A stretch of 20,256 nt of DNA, taken from SLQH01 sp964612995 (GTDB taxonomy: Bacteria > Planctomycetota > UBA11346). The notes under the pieces were generated by a model. The model saw only the letters and a list, made by a program, of their open reading frames with translations, ran no database searches and was not told the origin of the DNA. Shown here piece after piece: positions 1 through 7,561 of the stretch. The DNA lies in contig CAZTGE010000075.1 in the NCBI GenBank assembly GCA_964612995.1, positions 1-20,256 on the forward strand, given 5' to 3'. Positions within the stretch are counted from its first letter, which is position 1, and each line of letters opens with the position of its first letter. The position numbers were made by a program, and so were the translations under genes.

Positions 1-48
1 CAGGGCCGTTGAAAACGCCAGCGAAGCTGGCGAGTGACGACAGAGGCG
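1..48 (+). repeat. Partial copy of dispersed repeat family B
   Basis: The sequence GCCAGCGAAGCTGGCGAG followed by TGACGACAG closely matches the inner part of two longer copies at about 7250-7373 (opposite strand) and 8592-8715. It contains a short palindrome (GCCAGC/GCTGGC). The window begins inside the copy, so its full extent is unknown. I see no coding signal here. Confidence 0.5.
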
Positions 49-60
49 CGGGGGGGGTGT

Positions 61-94
61 GCGCCGAAGGCGCGAGGGGGCAGCGCCCCCTCTG
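61..94. repeat. 34-bp double-hairpin repeat, left copy
   Basis: Two adjacent hairpins are visible: GCGCC-GAA-GGCGC (61-73) and GAGGGGGC-AGC-GCCCCCTC (74-92). The same 34 bases occur as the reverse complement at 20211-20244. The position just after the minus-strand glycosylase stop is compatible with a terminator role. On that strand, however, the T-rich stretch precedes the stems rather than following them, so a repeat is the safer label. Confidence 0.7.
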
Positions 95-102
95 AAAATA
101 AC

Positions 103-879
103 TCAGCGTTGCCGCTCGGGGACCAGATAGGTCCCTCTGCCGCCGACCCGGATCTTGTGGACGGTGCCGTCGCCACGCGGGGCGCTGCGGCCTTCCTCGC
201 GATTGGGCAGCAGCCAGGTGCGCGGGCAGGAGTCGGGGTCCGCGTCACGCTCGATCGCCATGTGCAGCACGCACTGCATGGTCCGATGGAGTTGGCGCAG
301 TTCCTTTTCGCTCAGGTCCCGCAGGTCGCGCCGCGGATCGATGCCGGCCTGGTAGCAGATCTCATCTGCATAGACATTGCCCACGCCAGCGAGCTTGCGC
401 TGATCCATCAACGCCGTCTTGAGCATTCCACGGCGTGACCGGAAGATGTCCCGGAATGCCTCCCAGCCGAGATCGAGCGCATCGGGACCGAGCTCGTTTG
501 CGCTCAGATAGGCGTCGAGGTCCTCGGTGAGGCCGGCGTGGCCGAGCAGACGCTGGCTGGTCAGGCACAGGTTGCCGCCGTCGGTGAAGTCGCAGCGCAG
601 CCGGGTGTGCGCAGGATCCGCGTCGGCGTCGACCGCCACCCCTCCGGTCATGCCGAAGTGCAGGGCCAGATGCGTCGGTCCGTCGTCGAGCGGCAGGAAC
701 AGCTGCTTGCCATGGCGATGCGGCTCGCCCAGAACCGCACCCGCCAACGCGGTGCACAGGCGGCGCTGGCTCACCCCCGCCAGGAATGTGCCGCTGTTGA
801 CGCTGCAGCGATCGATCGTGCGCCCACAAGCAGCACGGATCCTACGTGCGAACACGGCGACATCGGGCAGTTCGGGCAT
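103..879 (-). CDS. mutM: Fpg/Nei-family DNA glycosylase, zinc-less type
   Basis: This is a 258-aa base-excision repair glycosylase/AP lyase expected to remove oxidised purines such as 8-oxoguanine and FapyG. The mature N-terminus PELPDV carries the catalytic Pro2 and Glu3. Lys58 in HGKQ and the HFGMTG segment are typical of the N-terminal domain, and GVGNVYADEI marks the helix-two-turn-helix. The C-terminal beta hairpin (KIRVGGRGTYLVPERQ) aligns with the Fpg zinc finger, but all four cysteines are absent, as in NEIL1-like 'zincless' fingers. The start at 879 is chosen because MPELP must be the N-terminus and GGAGG lies 7 nt upstream; a longer upstream reading frame is spurious. The gene begins 26 nt after the P-type ATPase stop, so the two are probably co-transcribed. 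The family is secure; the exact substrate (Fpg or Nei type) is not. Confidence 0.9.
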   Translation of the reverse strand: MPELPDVAVFARRIRAACGRTIDRCSVNSGTFLAGVSQRRLCTALAGAVLGEPHRHGKQLFLPLDDGPTHLALHFGMTGGVAVDADADPAHTRLRCDFTDGGNLCLTSQRLLGHAGLTEDLDAYLSANELGPDALDLGWEAFRDIFRSRRGMLKTALMDQRKLAGVGNVYADEICYQAGIDPRRDLRDLSEKELRQLHRTMQCVLHMAIERDADPDSCPRTWLLPNREEGRSAPRGDGTVHKIRVGGRGTYLVPERQR

Positions 880-905
880 GATGTACCTCCTCGGCGTGCG
901 CAGCC

Positions 906-3629
906 TCACCCGCGCTGGTGCTGCCGGTGGCGCTTGAGCACCAGGCGCATGATCTCTTCGAACAGGATCAGGCTCGCAGCGATCGGCAGCAGCATCAGCC
1001 ACTGGGTCAAGCTCACCGGTCGCATCGCCAGGACATCGCTGATCCAGGGCGTGAACATCGCGCCGATGTGGGCCCCCTGGGCGAGCAGCACGGTGACGAC
1101 CAGCAGGAGGTTGGCCGTCAGCGGTACGGCGAAGGTGCCGCGCCGCTCGCTACGGCACACGAAGATGTGCACGTTCTCGAACAGCACCACCAATAGCAGG
1201 GTCAGGTTGCGGGCGTCGAAGATCTCCATCCCGCGGATGGCATAGAGATAGTGGAACACGGCGAAGGAGACAGAGCCGATATACAGCCCGGAGATCAGGA
1301 CCTGCTCGACCATCTGTCGGTTGAAGATCGGCTCGTCGGGCGCGCGCGGTGCCTCGTCGAGCAGACCGGGTTCACCACGTTCGAAGGCCAGGGCCACGTC
1401 CTGGATCCCGTTGGTGACCAGATTGAGCCACAACAACTGCACCGGCAACAGCGGCAGCGGATGACCGAAGCCGACCGCGAGGAAGAACAACAGCACCTCA
1501 CCGGCACCGGTGCTCAACAACAACCAGACCACCTTGCGCACGTTGCTGTAGGCGATGCGGCCCTCTTCGATCCCGGCGACGATCGAGGCGAAATTGTCGT
1601 CGGTCAGGATCAGATCGGCGGTATTACGCGCGACGTCGGTTCCACCTTCACCCATGGCCACGCCGATATGCCCCTCCTTGAGCGCCGGGGCGTCGTTGGC
1701 CCCGTCGCCGGTGACCGCGATGAAGTGCCCCTTGCGCTCGAGCGCGCGGACGATGTCGGTCTTCTGCGTCGGCTCGACCCGCGCGAAGACGCTCGCCGCC
1801 TCGATCCGGTCATCCTCGCCCTTCTCGACCACCTCGCGCAATTCCGGACCGGTGATCGCCTCGTCGTCTTCGGTGGTGATATCCAGCCGCCTGGCGATCG
1901 ACAGCCCCGTGCCGGGGTGGTCGCCGGTGACCATGCGCACGCTGATCCCGGCGCGATCGCAGGCGTCGACCGCCTCGGGCACCTCGGCGCGGATCGGATC
2001 GATCTGACCCACCAGACCGAGGAACCGTAGCCCCTGTAGCGACTCTTCGCGCGCGTCACGGGCATCGTCTTCGCCCACCACGCCGCTGGCCACCGCGAGC
2101 ACGCGGAACCCCTGGGAGGCCAGCCGTTCCTCGGCCGCCTGCACCTGTTCGGCGTCGATCTCGCAGCGTTCCGCGATGGTGGCTGCGGCCCCTTTGACGT
2201 GCGCGACCACCGCGTCGTCCATGCGATTGAAACTCGCCGCGAAGCGCCGTGCGGAACTGAAGGGGATCTCGCCGAGCCGCTCGTAGCGCTCACGCTGCTC
2301 GGCCGGCTCGAGGCCGAGCTTGCGCGCGGCGACGGCGAAGGCGACATCGACCGTATCGCCATGGGCCACCAGCCCCTCGTCTGCCTGCTCCAGCTCGGCG
2401 TCACTGGCCAGCAGGCCGCTGCGCGCGAGCTCTTCGATCGCCGTGCGCGTGTCGTCGTCGCAGTCCTGATCGTCGTCGCAACGCAGCTCGCCCTCGAGCT
2501 CCAGGGCCTCACCGCCGAGCTCGACCTCGCGCCCCTCGGCCTGCCCACCAGGCATCCAGAACCGCCGCACCGTGAGCTGATTGGCGGTCAGGGTGCCGGT
2601 CTTGTCGCTGACGATGCAGGTGCAGGCGCCCAGGCCCTCGACCGCCGGCAGTTCGCGCACGATCACATGGCGATTGGCCATCCGCTTCGAGGCGATCGAC
2701 AACGCCACCGTGATAGCCACCGGCAGACCCGCCGGAATCGCCGACACCGCCAGGGCGACAGCGAGGAAGAAGATCTCCTGCCAGCTGTCGCCGCGCAGAT
2801 AGAGGATCACGCCGAGCACCACGATCGCACCCAGGATACAGTAGGCGATCAATCGGGTCAGCCGACGCAAGCGCACCACCAGCGGCGGCTCGTTGCCCTG
2901 ACCACCGGCCAACGAGGCGGCGATGCGCCCCATCTCGGTCGCGGTGCCGGTACGACAGGCCACGGCGGTACCGCTGCCGCTGAGCGCCATGCTGCCTGCG
3001 TGCACCAGGGTGGTGCGTTCGGCCAGCGCGGTCTCGGCATCCAGCTCGTCCTCCGCGTCCTTGCCGACCGGGGTCGATTCGCCGGTGAGCAGGCTCTCGT
3101 CGACACGCAGCTCGCGGCTCGTCAACAGGCGCGCGTCGACCGGGACCGAAGCCCCCTCCTCGATCTCCACGATGTCGCCGGGGACGATATCCTCGGCGTC
3201 GACCTCTTGCCGTTCGCCATCGATGCGGACCACGGCGATGATCCGCAGCGCGCTCTGCAGCGCGCTGGCGCTCTTCTCGGCTCTGGCCTCCTGCCAGGTG
3301 CCGAGGCTCGCGTTGAACAGCAGGACCGCGCCGATGAAGATCGCATTGTTGAAGTTGCCCGAGGCCACACTGATGATCACGGCCGCGAGCAGGACGTAGA
3401 TCAGCGGATCGCGAAACTGACGCAGGAACAGGATGACCACGCTCGGCCGCTTGCGCTCCGGCAGCCGGTTGGGGCCATGGCGCTCACGACGTTTGCGACG
3501 CTCGTCCTGATCGAGACCATCCTCGCTGGCGTCAAGCCGGTCCAGCGCTGCATCGGGAGCGATGGCGTGCCAGGGCGTTCGTTGTGCGTCATCGTTCGCC
3601 GGTTCGGGGCTGTCCGCTTCAGCGTTCAT
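906..3629 (-). CDS. P2-type cation-transporting ATPase, ion unknown
   Basis: A 907-aa integral membrane P-type ATPase. Visible in order are: N-terminal cation-ATPase domain with MPNRLPE-like segment (about 20-90), actuator loop TGES at 182-185, M4 IPAGLP at 298-303, phosphorylation site DKTGTLT with Asp342, nucleotide-domain KGA near 480, hinge TGDGANDAP at 640-648, and a C-terminal six-helix region. Compared with SERCA, the M4 Glu is Ala (A300), the M5 Asn is Gly (STGAGE) and the M6 Asp is Asn (NLVTNG). The classical Ca2+ ligands are therefore mostly lost and the ion (H+, Na+, K+, Mg2+ or Ca2+) cannot be named. The start at 3629 is preferred over longer frames because AGGGG precedes it and the N-terminal domain begins soon after. 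A 74-aa ORF overlaps its first 11 nt, and mutM follows 26 nt downstream. Confidence 0.9.
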   Translation of the reverse strand: MNAEADSPEPANDDAQRTPWHAIAPDAALDRLDASEDGLDQDERRKRRERHGPNRLPERKRPSVVILFLRQFRDPLIYVLLAAVIISVASGNFNNAIFIGAVLLFNASLGTWQEARAEKSASALQSALRIIAVVRIDGERQEVDAEDIVPGDIVEIEEGASVPVDARLLTSRELRVDESLLTGESTPVGKDAEDELDAETALAERTTLVHAGSMALSGSGTAVACRTGTATEMGRIAASLAGGQGNEPPLVVRLRRLTRLIAYCILGAIVVLGVILYLRGDSWQEIFFLAVALAVSAIPAGLPVAITVALSIASKRMANRHVIVRELPAVEGLGACTCIVSDKTGTLTANQLTVRRFWMPGGQAEGREVELGGEALELEGELRCDDDQDCDDDTRTAIEELARSGLLASDAELEQADEGLVAHGDTVDVAFAVAARKLGLEPAEQRERYERLGEIPFSSARRFAASFNRMDDAVVAHVKGAAATIAERCEIDAEQVQAAEERLASQGFRVLAVASGVVGEDDARDAREESLQGLRFLGLVGQIDPIRAEVPEAVDACDRAGISVRMVTGDHPGTGLSIARRLDITTEDDEAITGPELREVVEKGEDDRIEAASVFARVEPTQKTDIVRALERKGHFIAVTGDGANDAPALKEGHIGVAMGEGGTDVARNTADLILTDDNFASIVAGIEEGRIAYSNVRKVVWLLLSTGAGEVLLFFLAVGFGHPLPLLPVQLLWLNLVTNGIQDVALAFERGEPGLLDEAPRAPDEPIFNRQMVEQVLISGLYIGSVSFAVFHYLYAIRGMEIFDARNLTLLLVVLFENVHIFVCRSERRGTFAVPLTANLLLVVTVLLAQGAHIGAMFTPWISDVLAMRPVSLTQWLMLLPIAASLILFEEIMRLVLKRHRQHQRG

Positions 3630-3843
3630 GCTGCCCCTGTTCGTCCGGACGCGGATCCATGCGGCCAACGCCCTCCTGGGCCATCGGGATCGAGGACGCA
3701 TCGACCCCATCAGGCAGATCCGGACTGGCAGGCAGATCCGGACGGTGCTCCCGTTGGAGGCCCTCGTTTGCCGCCCGGGTCGCTGCAGGGTTCTGTGGTG
3801 CGCGGGCTTCATCGGCGGGGCTGTCAGGATCGTCGGGAAGCAT
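3619..3843 (-). CDS. Small acidic, proline-rich protein of unknown function
   Basis: A possible 74-aa protein beginning MLPDDPDSPADEARAP. It is rich in Asp, Glu and Pro, has no membrane segment and looks disordered. A GAGGG sequence lies about 6 nt before the ATG. Its stop codon lies inside the first codons of the downstream ATPase (overlap 11 nt), which would suit translational coupling. An 18-bp tandem repeat (AGGCAGATCCGGAC at 3712-3725 and 3730-3743 on the plus strand) encodes the repeated PDLP segment. I recognise no family. It could instead be untranslated leader of the ATPase mRNA; a longer upstream reading frame is not supported. Confidence 0.45.
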   Translation of the reverse strand: MLPDDPDSPADEARAPQNPAATRAANEGLQREHRPDLPASPDLPDGVDASSIPMAQEGVGRMDPRPDEQGQHER

Positions 3844-3943
3844 GATCTGCCCTCGCTGTGCTCGCTCACGGTACAACCGGGCGACCCTGCGCTGGCCGGA
3901 CCCGGACCATGGCCCCTTCAGATACCATCCCACCCTCAGCTGG

Positions 3944-3957
3944 TTCACCCCTGTGAG
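3944..3957 (-). promoter_or_regulatory. Operator-like site upstream of the minus-strand ATPase operon
   Basis: On the minus strand the sequence is CTCAC-AGGG-GTGAA, a one-mismatch version of the CTCAC-N4-GTGAG site found at four other promoters in the window. It lies about 100 bp before the small ORF start, similar to the spacing seen for the OB-fold and CBS genes. No good -10 hexamer is found at the 17-bp spacing (GGTATC there; TATCTG at 19), so its function is less certain than for the other sites. Confidence 0.3.
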
Positions 3958-3982
3958 CCGTCCCGAGCCGCTCGCCCGCCGG

Positions 3983-4019
3983 GTAACGGCAGTGAGGAAC
4001 AGACAGACGGCAATAGCAT
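3983..4019 (+). promoter_or_regulatory. Predicted promoter/operator for the plus-strand ATPase
   Basis: GTAAC-GGCA-GTGAG (3983-3996), exactly 17 bp, then the -10-like hexamer TAGCAT (4014-4019). This is the same architecture as at the CHAD, OB-fold and CBS promoters. TAGCAT also lies in a short palindrome GGCAAT-AGC-ATTGCC (4009-4023). Before the mobile element at 4070 inserted, the hexamer would have ended about 50 bp before the start codon. Confidence 0.5.
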
Positions 4020-4069
4020 TGCCTGCGCCCGGCACCGCTGCTGCCCTGCTGCCCGCTGCAAGAGGATCC

Positions 4070-4294
4070 GTAACCACTCAGGCCCATCGGGCATGAGTGG
4101 TTACGACGCCCTTTCCCGGGGGCCCCATCGTACGCGATGGAGTCTGGCGCCGAGTGGTGGTGGGTGGATACAATCGGCGCAGCTGATCCGCCCACGCCTG
4201 AATCTGCCGGCAGATTCAGGCGAACCACGACAAAGCCAGAGGGGTAGGTCCTCACGCGGTGAGGACCGTAGGGGCGAAGCACCTGAGTAGTCAA
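4070..4294 (-). mobile_element. MITE-like non-coding element, short copy
   Basis: A 225-bp element whose ends are imperfect inverted repeats (GTAACCACTCAGG at the left; TTGACTACTCAGG read from the right). It is flanked by an 8-bp direct repeat GAGGATCC at 4062-4069 and 4295-4302 (the preceding A also matches). Inside are a 35-nt hairpin (4070-4104, 11-bp perfect outer stem), a perfect 28-bp palindrome (4195-4222) and GGTCCTCAC-GCG-GTGAGGACC (4247-4267). It matches the copy at 7562-8063 in opposite orientation but lacks about 280 bp of that copy's core. It encodes no recognisable protein, so a transposase would have to act in trans. Confidence 0.85.
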
Positions 4295-4302
4295 GAGGAT
4301 CC

Positions 4303-7038
4303 ATGATGTCCAACGATCCCGCCGTACATGACCAGCCCCAGGACCGGCCGCCCTGGACCATTTCGGTCGACGAGGTGCTCGCCGGTCAGGAGGTGGAACC
4401 GGCGCAGGGGCTGAGCGACGAACAGGCGCGCAAGCGTCGTGAACAGCACGGCGCCAACCGCCTCCAGACCGCAGAATGTCGCAGCGCCTGGCGCATCTTC
4501 GGCGAGCAGTTCGCCAGCCTGATCATGCTGGTGCTCGCCATCGCCGCCGGCGTCTCGCTCGCGTTCGCACACTGGGTCGACGCCGGGGCGATCGCCCTGG
4601 CGATGATCGTCAACGCCCTGATCGGTTTCGTGACCGAACTGCGCGCGGTGCGCTCGATGGAGTCGCTGCGTCAGATGAGCAAGGCCACCGCCCGCGTCCG
4701 TCGTGGTGGCGACCAGCGTACGTGCGAGGCGACAAAGCTGGTCCCGGGCGACATCGTCACCATCGAGGCCGGCGATGTGGTCCCCGCAGAATTGCGCCTG
4801 ATAGAAGCCAATGCCCTGGCCTGCGACGAGTCGGCACTCACCGGCGAGTCCGAACCGGTAAACAAACAGACCGATATCGTCGACGACCCCGACACCGTGG
4901 TCGCCGAACGCACCAACATCTGTTTCAAGGGCACGGCGGTGACCAAAGGCTCCGGCTGCGGCGTGGTCGTGGCCATCGGCATGGACACCCAGATCGGCAA
5001 CATCTCGCAGATGACCGCCGAAGCGGAAGGGAAGAGCGACCCGCTGCAGCGCCAGCTCGCGCGGCTCGCGCTGCGTCTGATCTGGCTCATCGTGGTGGTG
5101 GCGGTGATCGCCGCGGCCGGCGGCCTCATCGCTGGCAAGCCGCTGTTTCTCATGTTCCAGACCGCGGTGGTGCTGGCGGTGGCGGCCATTCCCGAGGGGC
5201 TGCCGATCGTGGCCACCCTCGCGCTCGCGCGAGGCATGCAACGCATGGCCCGGCGCAACGCCGTGGTACGCCGGCTGACCGCCGTCCAGACGCTCGGTTC
5301 GACCACCACCGTATTCTGCGACAAGACCGGCACCCTGACGGCCAACCAGTTGACGCTTAAGACGATCGCCCGGCCCGATGACCGCATCGACATCAGCGGC
5401 AGCGGGATGGAGCGGGAGGGCTCCTTCACCCGCGAGGAACACGAACTCGAGCTCGACGAGGAGCCGCTCGCCCGCCGCGCCCTGGAGATCGGCGTGCTAT
5501 GCAACAACGCCGCCATCCCGGAAGACGACAGGGCCAATGGTGACCCGCTCGAGATCGCGTTGCTCGTCGCCGGGGCCAAGGCCGGACTCGCGCGCAAAGA
5601 GCTGCTCGAGCGGTGGCCGGAGCAACACGAGTACGCCTTCGATGCCGAGGTCAAACTGATGGGCACGGTCCATCAGCGCGACGATCAGCTCTACCTCGCC
5701 GCCAAAGGTGGCCCCGCGGCGACCATCGATCGCTGCACCGGCATTGCCGAGCGCGAAGATCCGATGGACCAGGAGACCGCCGATTGTTGGCGTACGACCA
5801 ATGAATACCTGGCCGCGGAGGGCCTGCGCGTCCTGGCCGTGGCCGATCGCACGCTGAGCGAGGTCGAAGACGACCCCTACCACGACCTGGAAGCCGTGGC
5901 GTTATTGGGATTCTACGATCCGCCCCGAGACGGCGTGGCCGAGGCCATCACCGAGGCGCGCGACGCCGGCATCCGCGTGGCCATGATCACCGGCGACCAG
6001 CCCCGCACCGCACGCAGCATCGCCGACTCGGTCGGTCTCGGCGAGGCCGAGGACCAGCAGACCGTCCATGGCCGTGACCTGGCCGAGATCGGCGAACAAG
6101 ACAGGGGCGCTCAACAGCGACTGCTCGACGCGCGCGTCTTCGCCCGCATCAATCCAGCGCAGAAGCTCGACCTGGTCGACCTGTTCCAGCGACACGGCCA
6201 CGTGGTCGCGATGACCGGCGACGGGGTCAACGACGCCCCTGCGCTCAAGAAGGCCGACATCGGCATCGCGATGGGCGCACGCGGCCAACAAGTCGCCAAG
6301 GATGCGGCCGACATCGTGCTCAAGGACGACGCCTTGAGCACGATCACCGTCGCCATCGCGTATGGCCGGACCATCCTCGACAACATCCGTAATTTCGTGA
6401 TCTATCTGATCTCAGGCAACATGGGCGAGATCCTGCTGGTCGGCATCGCCGCCACCGCCGGTGCACCCCTGCCGCTACGCCCGCTGCAGATCCTGTACCT
6501 GAACCTCATCCACGATGTCTTCCCCGCGCTCGCCCTCGGCCTCGGCGAGAGCGCCCCCGGCGTCATGCGCAGGCCCCCGCGCGACCCGAGTGAAGCCATC
6601 CTGACCAGACGGCACTGGGCCACCGTCGCGCTCTACGGCGCGCTGATCGCCGCGACCGTTCTCGGCGCCTTCGCCCTGGCGCTCACCCACTACGGGATGT
6701 CGGTCGACCGGGGAGTCAGCGTCGCCTTCATGAGCCTCGCCTTCGCACGCCTATGGCACGTATTCAACATGGACCACCCCACGATCCACGGAACCTCGCC
6801 GCGGGTGGCGCGCAACCCCTGGGTCTGGGGCGCGTTGGGCCTGTGCACCGCCCTGGTGCTCCTGGCCGTCTGGACCCCGCCGTTGGCCGACGTGCTCGGA
6901 CTCGTGCCGCTGGGAACCACCGGCTGGACCCTGGCGCTGGTCTCGAGCCTGCTGCCGCTGGCCATCGGGCAGGTGGCGCGGATCGGCGTCGCTGCGTTCA
7001 ATCGCCACGACGGGGGACAAGACGCAGACGGCGATTGA
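4303..7038 (+). CDS. P2-type cation ATPase, Ca2+-ATPase-like
   Basis: A 911-aa integral membrane cation pump. Landmarks are TGES at 180-183, M4 IPEGLP with Glu298, phosphorylated Asp340 in DKTGTLT, KGGP near 468-471, TGDGVNDAP at 638-646, M5 SGNMGE (Asn706, Glu709) and M6 NLIHD (Asn734, His737, Asp738). Most SERCA-type Ca2+ ligands in M4, M5 and M6 are retained, but the M6 Thr is His. Ca2+ or a related divalent ion is a fair guess, not a proof. It differs clearly from the minus-strand ATPase, so they are paralogues of different subfamilies rather than a recent duplication. The ATG at 4303 (or the next codon, 4306) follows GAGGATCC, the target duplication of the adjacent element, which supplies the Shine-Dalgarno sequence. 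Non-coding sequence follows for about 1 kb. Confidence 0.9.
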   Translation: MMSNDPAVHDQPQDRPPWTISVDEVLAGQEVEPAQGLSDEQARKRREQHGANRLQTAECRSAWRIFGEQFASLIMLVLAIAAGVSLAFAHWVDAGAIALAMIVNALIGFVTELRAVRSMESLRQMSKATARVRRGGDQRTCEATKLVPGDIVTIEAGDVVPAELRLIEANALACDESALTGESEPVNKQTDIVDDPDTVVAERTNICFKGTAVTKGSGCGVVVAIGMDTQIGNISQMTAEAEGKSDPLQRQLARLALRLIWLIVVVAVIAAAGGLIAGKPLFLMFQTAVVLAVAAIPEGLPIVATLALARGMQRMARRNAVVRRLTAVQTLGSTTTVFCDKTGTLTANQLTLKTIARPDDRIDISGSGMEREGSFTREEHELELDEEPLARRALEIGVLCNNAAIPEDDRANGDPLEIALLVAGAKAGLARKELLERWPEQHEYAFDAEVKLMGTVHQRDDQLYLAAKGGPAATIDRCTGIAEREDPMDQETADCWRTTNEYLAAEGLRVLAVADRTLSEVEDDPYHDLEAVALLGFYDPPRDGVAEAITEARDAGIRVAMITGDQPRTARSIADSVGLGEAEDQQTVHGRDLAEIGEQDRGAQQRLLDARVFARINPAQKLDLVDLFQRHGHVVAMTGDGVNDAPALKKADIGIAMGARGQQVAKDAADIVLKDDALSTITVAIAYGRTILDNIRNFVIYLISGNMGEILLVGIAATAGAPLPLRPLQILYLNLIHDVFPALALGLGESAPGVMRRPPRDPSEAILTRRHWATVALYGALIAATVLGAFALALTHYGMSVDRGVSVAFMSLAFARLWHVFNMDHPTIHGTSPRVARNPWVWGALGLCTALVLLAVWTPPLADVLGLVPLGTTGWTLALVSSLLPLAIGQVARIGVAAFNRHDGGQDADGD

Positions 7039-7553
7039 CACTCGCTGGCGCGAGCTGCGATCCGTCACGGCAGGATTCTCCGCAGTCCCACCAACAATTC
7101 ACCCTACGACCCCGGCCTGCATCACCCCCCCGGCTACAAGATCGTACGTGGCCAGTGCGCACCCCGGCTTCCTCGCTGCCGCTCGTCGCGCTCAGCAGGT
7201 CGCAGCCCCATCGGGGCCTGCCTTTCGCTTCGCGATGCATGGCCCGGCCCCCACGAGCCACTGTCGTCGCTCGCCAGCTGCGCTGGCGGCTTTTGCGGCG
7301 CCACGCGCCATTTTCACTACAAACGCTGCACTGTCTGCCGGTCGCCCAGTCGGGCCTAGCCGGGCTCCGGACGCTGTCGACACCGTGTCGGCGGGTCTGT
7401 GAGGGTTCAATCAACCACTTTTGGGCCCGACCTCCCAAGCACGATCCGACGTACCAATACCTGGTCTGGTGCGGGGGTGTCGTCAGCGCCAGCGAACGCC
7501 AGCGGCCAGTCATCGCGTGGAGACAGATAGCGCCCCGTGACGAAGGGCCGTCA
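7039..7553. other. Gene-less region downstream of the ATPase
   Basis: About 515 bp with several weak open frames but no convincing start, ribosome site or family. A short stem CTCGC-TGGC-GCGAG lies just after the ATPase stop and could be a weak terminator. Most of the rest is taken up by a diverged copy of dispersed repeat family B (about 7250-7373). I see no RNA gene. Confidence 0.5.
7250..7373 (-). repeat. Dispersed repeat family B, copy 2
   Basis: Read on the minus strand this begins CGTCCGGAGCCC, continues to CTGGGCGACCGG and, about 70 bp later, CGCCAGCGCAGCTGGCGAG followed by CGACGACAG. The same blocks at nearly the same spacing occur on the plus strand at about 8592-8715. The last block also occurs at the window start. 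The spacer between blocks is poorly conserved, so these are old copies or constrained only at the blocks. Confidence 0.6.
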
Positions 7554-7561
7554 GCGATCGA

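Noticed and set aside
2199..3845. A 548-aa plus-strand ORF antisense to the minus-strand ATPase
   Set aside because: High-GC shadow frame; the opposite strand encodes a full P-type ATPase with all catalytic motifs.
4247..4267. GGTCCTCAC-GCG-GTGAGGACC as another copy of the shared operator
   Set aside because: The half-sites match but the spacer is 3 rather than 4, no -10 hexamer follows, and it belongs to the mobile element in both copies.
4291..5442. A 383-aa minus-strand ORF antisense to the plus-strand ATPase
   Set aside because: His/Gly/Asp-rich shadow frame typical of antisense reading in GC-rich genes; no motif and no ribosome site.
906..7038. The two ATPases as a recent tandem duplication
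   Set aside because: They are divergent in orientation and differ in M4, M5 and M6 ligand residues and nucleotide-domain sequence, so they are old paralogues.
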